Assembly (NCBI GenBank): GCA_030691775.1
Contig: JAUYDN010000234.1
Coordinates: 1 to 9,654, forward strand
Reading direction: 5' to 3'
DNA length: 9,654 nucleotides
From: Dehalococcoidia bacterium
GTDB taxonomy: Bacteria; Chloroflexota; Dehalococcoidia; Dehalococcoidales; Fen-1064
Part shown: positions 6,405-9,654 of the stretch, in pieces
How the letters are laid out: each line of letters starts with the position of its first letter
How positions within the stretch are numbered: position 1 is the first letter of the stretch
Notes under the pieces: generated by a model
The model's database searches: none
Told to the model about the DNA's origin: nothing
Seen by the model: only the letters and a program-made list of their open reading frames with translations
Position numbers and translations under genes: made by a program

Positions 6405-6425
6405 TTTCAATCAATATGATTGAAA
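6405..6425. promoter_or_regulatory. Perfect 9+9 dyad upstream of nuoM
   Basis: TTTCAATCA (6405-6413) and TGATTGAAA (6417-6425) are exact inverted repeats with an ATA centre. They end 4 bases before the nuoM Shine-Dalgarno and 17 bases before its GTG. The symmetry suits an operator for a dimeric regulator, or a small RNA hairpin next to the ribosome-binding site. A TATGAT overlaps its right half. No regulator can be named. Confidence 0.55.
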
Positions 6426-6442
6426 TGCAGGAGCAGGAATAG

Positions 6443-7912
6443 GTGGACTTCAATTACCTTTCCGCCATCATCTTCCTCCCGATAGTCGGGGCGGCGCTCA
6501 TTGCCTTTGTCCCCGGCTTGACCCGCAACTGGATACGCGGCATCGCTTTCCTGTTTACATTCGTTGCCTTCGCCCTGGCGATTGCCGTTTTTGCTCAATT
6601 CGACCGCTCTGCTACCGGCATCCAGTTCGAAGAGCTTGTTAGCTGGATTCCGGCAATCAACGCAAACTATCACCTCGGAGTGGACGGTTTGAGCCTGCCA
6701 TTGGTGGTGCTGACGGCGTTCCTCGGTTTTATGGTAGTGCTCATCTCCTGGAAAGAGGAACTCCGCGTGCGCGAGTACTTCGCGTGGTTGCTCCTGCTGG
6801 AAGCCAGTATCCTGGGCGTCTTCACCTCACTAGACCTCCTGCTGTTCTTTATCTTCTGGGAAATTGAGGTTATCCCTATGTACTTCCTTATCGCGGTGTG
6901 GGGCGCCGGACGTAAAGAATATTCATCCATCAAGTATGTGCTGTACACCCTGTTCGGCAGTGCCTTCATGCTGACGGGTATACTTACGGTCTATTTCACC
7001 ACGGGCAGTTTGAATATCGTCGAGCTGGCGGAAAAAGGAGTTGCTTCTTATGCCAGTGCCATTCCCGCCGCGGCCATGTTCTTCCTCCTGCTTATCGGGT
7101 TCGCGGTAAAATTGCCGGTGTTCCCTCTGCACACCTGGCTGCCGGACGCCCATACCGATGCGCCCACCGCCGGTAGCGTCATGCTCGCCGGGTCGCTTAT
7201 CAAGATGGGTGGTTATGGCATCATACGCATCGTCGTTAGTTTCTTCCCGGAGGTAGCACGGGAATTCTCACCCCTACTGGTGACGCTGGCGGTTATTAGT
7301 ATCATTTATGGCGCCGCTGTCACCCTGCGCCAGACCGACCTCAAGCGGCTGATTGCCTACAGCTCCGTAAGCCATATGGGCATGGTACTGCTTGGCGTCT
7401 TTGCTTTTAGCGAGATAAGTCTGACCGGCGCCGCTTTGCAGATGGTCAGCCACGGCTTGCTCACGGGTCTCTTATTTGCGATGGCAGGCTTTACGATGCA
7501 TAGCGCCCATGAACGCGACCTGCGTAAGATGGGTGGTTTAGCACGGCAGATGCCGGTGGCGACTGTCGTCTTCTCCATCGCCGGGCTCGGCTCACTGGGT
7601 CTGCCGATGACTTCCGGCTTTGTCGCTGAATTCGTTACATTTACCGGTAGTTTCTCCAGCGGCGCGTTCGATGGCATCAAACCGCTCGTTATCATCTCCG
7701 CCATTAGCGTGGTGCTTGCCGCGGGCTATATCCTGTGGATGCTCCAGCGCGTTTTTTACGGACCACCGCAGGAAGCTTTACACCACGCCCATGACGCCGA
7801 TAAGCTCGAAAAGGTGTACATGTTCGCCTTTATTATCCTGATTATCCTGGTGGGTGTTTACCCTGCATTCCTGACCGATATTATCAAGATGGGCATTGCG
7901 CCGTTGATATAA
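6443..7912 (+). CDS. nuoM: NADH-quinone oxidoreductase subunit M
   Basis: Antiporter-like membrane subunit of complex I, 489 residues with about 14 helices. Channel residues are in place: Glu140 in FIFWEIEVIPMYFLI (E. coli Glu144), Lys223 and His230 in AVKLPVFPLHTWLPDAHTDA, Lys254 in AGSLIKMGGYGIIR, and Glu396 in SGFVAEFVTF, the acidic end residue that separates NuoM from NuoL and NuoN. The start is a GTG, chosen because GGAG and AGGA lie 9 and 4 bases upstream and the protein begins with the usual NYLSAIIFLPIVGA helix. It is the only gene here preceded by a long, repeat-bearing spacer, so its expression might be tuned separately. It ends 37 bases before nuoN. Confidence 0.96.
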   Translation: MDFNYLSAIIFLPIVGAALIAFVPGLTRNWIRGIAFLFTFVAFALAIAVFAQFDRSATGIQFEELVSWIPAINANYHLGVDGLSLPLVVLTAFLGFMVVLISWKEELRVREYFAWLLLLEASILGVFTSLDLLLFFIFWEIEVIPMYFLIAVWGAGRKEYSSIKYVLYTLFGSAFMLTGILTVYFTTGSLNIVELAEKGVASYASAIPAAAMFFLLLIGFAVKLPVFPLHTWLPDAHTDAPTAGSVMLAGSLIKMGGYGIIRIVVSFFPEVAREFSPLLVTLAVISIIYGAAVTLRQTDLKRLIAYSSVSHMGMVLLGVFAFSEISLTGAALQMVSHGLLTGLLFAMAGFTMHSAHERDLRKMGGLARQMPVATVVFSIAGLGSLGLPMTSGFVAEFVTFTGSFSSGAFDGIKPLVIISAISVVLAAGYILWMLQRVFYGPPQEALHHAHDADKLEKVYMFAFIILIILVGVYPAFLTDIIKMGIAPLI

Positions 7913-7929
7913 AAAGGTTTACCCATTCG

Positions 7930-7949
7930 GAAGTCGAAGGGAGCGAGAC
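7930..7949 (+). promoter_or_regulatory. nuoN ribosome-binding site in a repeat-like stretch
   Basis: AAGGGAG (7937-7943 region) sits about 7 bases before the TTG at 7950 and decides the nuoN start. The surrounding GTCGAAGGG (7933-7941) is the reverse complement of CCCTTCGAC at 6311-6319 in the other spacer. The ribosome-binding site may therefore lie in a fragment of the same dispersed repeat family, or the 9-base match may be chance. Confidence 0.4.
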
Positions 7950-9410
7950 TTGAACCTGGAACTGTTCCGCCCGGAACTAACGCTGGCGGCAACCGCGGTT
8001 GCTGTAATCCTGTGCGACCTCTTTATCAAACGCAAGGGGTTCCTCACTATCGTCAGCGTCGTCGGGCTGGCGGTGTCAGCGGTCTTTACCTTGCTGATGT
8101 GGGACACCGGTGCACAATCTGTTTTTGGCAACCTGCTCGTCACTGATAACTTCGCCCTGTTCTTTAAGATTTTGTTCCTCGGTATTGCGGCATTAATAAT
8201 TCTATCCTCAACTGAGTATGTCAATAAATTCAGTAATTTCCATGGCGAATATCACGCGCTTATCCTGCTGGCGGCTCTTGGCATGGTGCTGATGTCCTCA
8301 GCCACCGAGCTTATCACCCTCTATGTCTCGCTGGAGGTGACCAGTCTCTCCCTGTACGCACTCACCGGTTTCCTAAAAGACGAGAAGTCGAGCGAATCGT
8401 CTCTGAAATACCTGTTACTCGGTGCGGTTTCTTCCGCGGTCCTGCTTTACGGTATGGCGCTTGTGTTCGGTTTCACCGGGACGACTCAACTGGGCGGCAT
8501 CGCCGATGCGGTGCGGGCGACTGCCAGCGCAAATATCATGGAGAACCCGGGCTTGATGATGGGCATCGTGATGATGATTGCCGGCTTCGGGTTCAAGATT
8601 GCCGCCGTGCCCTTTCAGTTCTGGGTACCGGATGTCTATGAAGGCGCACCGACACCGATTACCGGGTTCCTGTCCGTGGGCAGTAAAGCGGCCGGGTTCG
8701 CGCTCATTTTACGGGTCTTCTACACGGCTTTTGAATCGCCCGACTGGTTGAGCCTGGACTGGGGCGCCATCTTTGCCGTGCTGGCGGTTATCGGTATGAT
8801 TGTCGGCAACGTCTCCGCCATCGCGCAGGGCAATATTAAGCGTCTCCTCGGGTACTCGAGCATCGCCCAGGCGGGTTATCTGCTTGTTGGTCTGGCGACA
8901 CTGGGCATTGCTCCCGGTACTGAAATCATCGGACGGAGTGCTATCCTGTTCTTCCTCTTCAGCTATGCCCTGGCAAACCTGGGGGCTTTTGCGGCGATTA
9001 TCGCCATCTCCAACAAGGTCAACAGCGATGATATCAAGGACTACGCCGGCATGGGCAAACGGGCTCCGGTACTGGCGTTATGCTTGACGGTCAGCCTGAT
9101 TTCGCTCATCGGCATGCCACCCGCTGGCGGTTTCATCGCCAAGTTCTATATCTTCAACGGCGCCGTACAAAACGGCTTGCTCTGGTTGGTGGTTATCGCT
9201 GTACTCAACAGTGTTATCTCCGCCTTTTACTACCTGCGCGTCGTCAAAGCGATGTGGTTCAATGACCCGGCTTCCATGGAGAGAGTGCCCGCTTCCGGGG
9301 CTTTACGGCTCGTTCTGGCTCTGACGACTCTCGGTGTACTGTTCGTGGGTATTGTCCCCAACTTCGTCATCCGGCTTGCCGAATGGGCGGCGGAGATGAT
9401 GGGGTTCTAA
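7950..9410 (+). CDS. nuoN: NADH-quinone oxidoreductase subunit N
   Basis: Third antiporter-like subunit of the membrane arm, 486 residues with about 14 helices, placed next to NuoK in known structures. Channel residues seen: Glu129 in LYVSLEVTSLSLYAL, Lys216 in GFGFKIAAVPFQFWVPDVY, Lys246 in LSVGSKAAGF and Lys398 in GGFIAKFYIF (E. coli Lys395), a Lys at the place where NuoM has Glu. The start is a TTG with AAGGGAG about 7 bases before it, and the first helix (FRPELTLAATAVAVILCDLF) is normal for the family. No in-frame ATG with a good signal lies nearby upstream. It is the last complex I gene of the cluster in the usual order, and nothing coding follows within the window. Confidence 0.96.
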   Translation: MNLELFRPELTLAATAVAVILCDLFIKRKGFLTIVSVVGLAVSAVFTLLMWDTGAQSVFGNLLVTDNFALFFKILFLGIAALIILSSTEYVNKFSNFHGEYHALILLAALGMVLMSSATELITLYVSLEVTSLSLYALTGFLKDEKSSESSLKYLLLGAVSSAVLLYGMALVFGFTGTTQLGGIADAVRATASANIMENPGLMMGIVMMIAGFGFKIAAVPFQFWVPDVYEGAPTPITGFLSVGSKAAGFALILRVFYTAFESPDWLSLDWGAIFAVLAVIGMIVGNVSAIAQGNIKRLLGYSSIAQAGYLLVGLATLGIAPGTEIIGRSAILFFLFSYALANLGAFAAIIAISNKVNSDDIKDYAGMGKRAPVLALCLTVSLISLIGMPPAGGFIAKFYIFNGAVQNGLLWLVVIAVLNSVISAFYYLRVVKAMWFNDPASMERVPASGALRLVLALTTLGVLFVGIVPNFVIRLAEWAAEMMGF

Positions 9411-9414
9411 CCCC
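9401..9414 (+). terminator. Weak hairpin at the nuoN stop codon
   Basis: GGGGT and ACCCC pair around a TCTA loop, with the TAA stop inside the structure, followed by pyrimidine-rich but not T-rich sequence. It is the only compact stem at the operon end. Without a T-run it is at best a weak or processing-related end, and a true terminator may lie further downstream. Confidence 0.25.
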
Positions 9415-9525
9415 ACCCTTCCCCTCACCTCCCAATCATCAAATATCAAGTTGCAAGTACCAGACAATAAAGAATATCCAAACTCCAAACCTACCCTCCC
9501 TCCTCGTTTAAGACACACTTTATTA

Positions 9526-9650
9526 TTCTCCGCAGGTAGTACAAGAGAGAGGTTCTAGAGCTAATGTAGTGTCTCAATAACAGCTTTACAATTCTAAATA
9601 CAGATGCCAGTTCTTACACAGCGCCTCATCCCCTTGCCCCTTCTCCGCAG
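9526..9650. repeat. Pair of 10-base direct repeats
   Basis: TTCTCCGCAG occurs at 9526-9535 and again at 9641-9650. The distance between copies is 115 bases. In 244 bases an exact 10-base direct match is unlikely but possible by chance. The second copy is part of the presumed inverted repeat at the window end. Confidence 0.4.
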
Positions 9651-9654
9651 AGAA
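9624..9654. repeat. Probable left arm of a dispersed inverted repeat
   Basis: CTCATCCCCTTGCCCC followed by TTCTC, a CGCA loop and GAGAA forms the beginning of a hairpin whose outer right arm would fall beyond the window. Pyrimidine-rich arms of this type, with a mirror GGGGCAAGGGG partner, are familiar as dispersed intergenic repeats in Chloroflexota and some other bacteria. Only five pairs can be seen directly. Confidence 0.45.

Larger units (their letters stand above)
6247..6442. other. Structured 196-base spacer between nuoL and nuoM
   Basis: This spacer is by far the longest gap between genes in the operon and contains no credible gene. From left to right it holds an AT-rich stretch (about 6276-6300), a partly palindromic repeat (6301-6350), a 7-base tandem array (6371-6404), a perfect dyad (6405-6425) and the nuoM Shine-Dalgarno (GGAG at 6430-6433 or AGGA at 6435-6438). 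A TATGAT at 6415-6420 resembles a -10 box, but no matching -35 is seen, so a separate nuoM promoter is only a possibility. Confidence 0.7.
9411..9654. other. Non-coding region after nuoN
   Basis: No credible gene lies here on either strand. The first part (9411-9510) is pyrimidine-rich on the + strand with A-rich interruptions. Two exact TTCTCCGCAG copies (9526-9535 and 9641-9650) are present. AGACAC (9511-9516) and GTGTCT (9569-9574) face each other across 52 bases. The region looks like a mix of degenerate dispersed repeats between operons. Confidence 0.6.

Noticed and set aside
9303..9518. Minus-strand 71-residue frame across the nuoN end
   Set aside because: Half lies antisense to conserved nuoN coding sequence, and there is no start signal or domain.

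Overview
The window holds most of one operon for respiratory complex I (proton-pumping NADH:quinone oxidoreductase family), all on the + strand. The order is: a small SH3-like protein, nuoC, nuoD, nuoH, nuoI, nuoJ, nuoK, a small DUF2007-like protein, nuoL, nuoM, nuoN. The first bases look like the tail of another gene, probably nuoB, so nuoA and nuoB are expected just upstream. The gene set, protein character and intergenic repeat style suggest a bacterium of the Chloroflexota, most likely Dehalococcoidia. That placement is inferred from familiarity and was not tested by a search.

Layout. Positions 1-4297 are packed tightly: stop and start codons overlap (ATGA, TGATG, TAATG) or lie 0-6 bases apart. 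nuoL (4297-6246) is followed by a 196-base spacer that breaks this packing. The spacer carries a partly palindromic repeat, a degenerate 7-base tandem array and a perfect 9+9 dyad just before nuoM. nuoM (6443-7912) and nuoN (7950-9410) are separated by 37 bases. The last 244 bases have no convincing gene and end inside what looks like the left arm of a dispersed inverted repeat.

How the genes work together. NuoC, NuoD and NuoI form the peripheral arm that passes electrons through two 4Fe-4S clusters to the quinone site, which NuoD builds with NuoH. NuoJ, NuoK, NuoL, NuoM and NuoN form the membrane arm, and the key Glu and Lys residues of the proton channels are visible in K, L, M and N. nuoE, nuoF and nuoG, which encode the NADH-oxidising module, are absent: nuoD runs directly into nuoH. 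The complex is therefore of the 11-subunit type, and its electron donor (ferredoxin, another protein, or a module encoded elsewhere) cannot be read from this window.

The points most worth following are the two small genes embedded in the operon, an Ala in place of the usual Asp near the NuoD C-terminus, a nine-G tract at the nuoH/nuoI junction, and the structured nuoL-nuoM spacer. No wholly new system was recognised.
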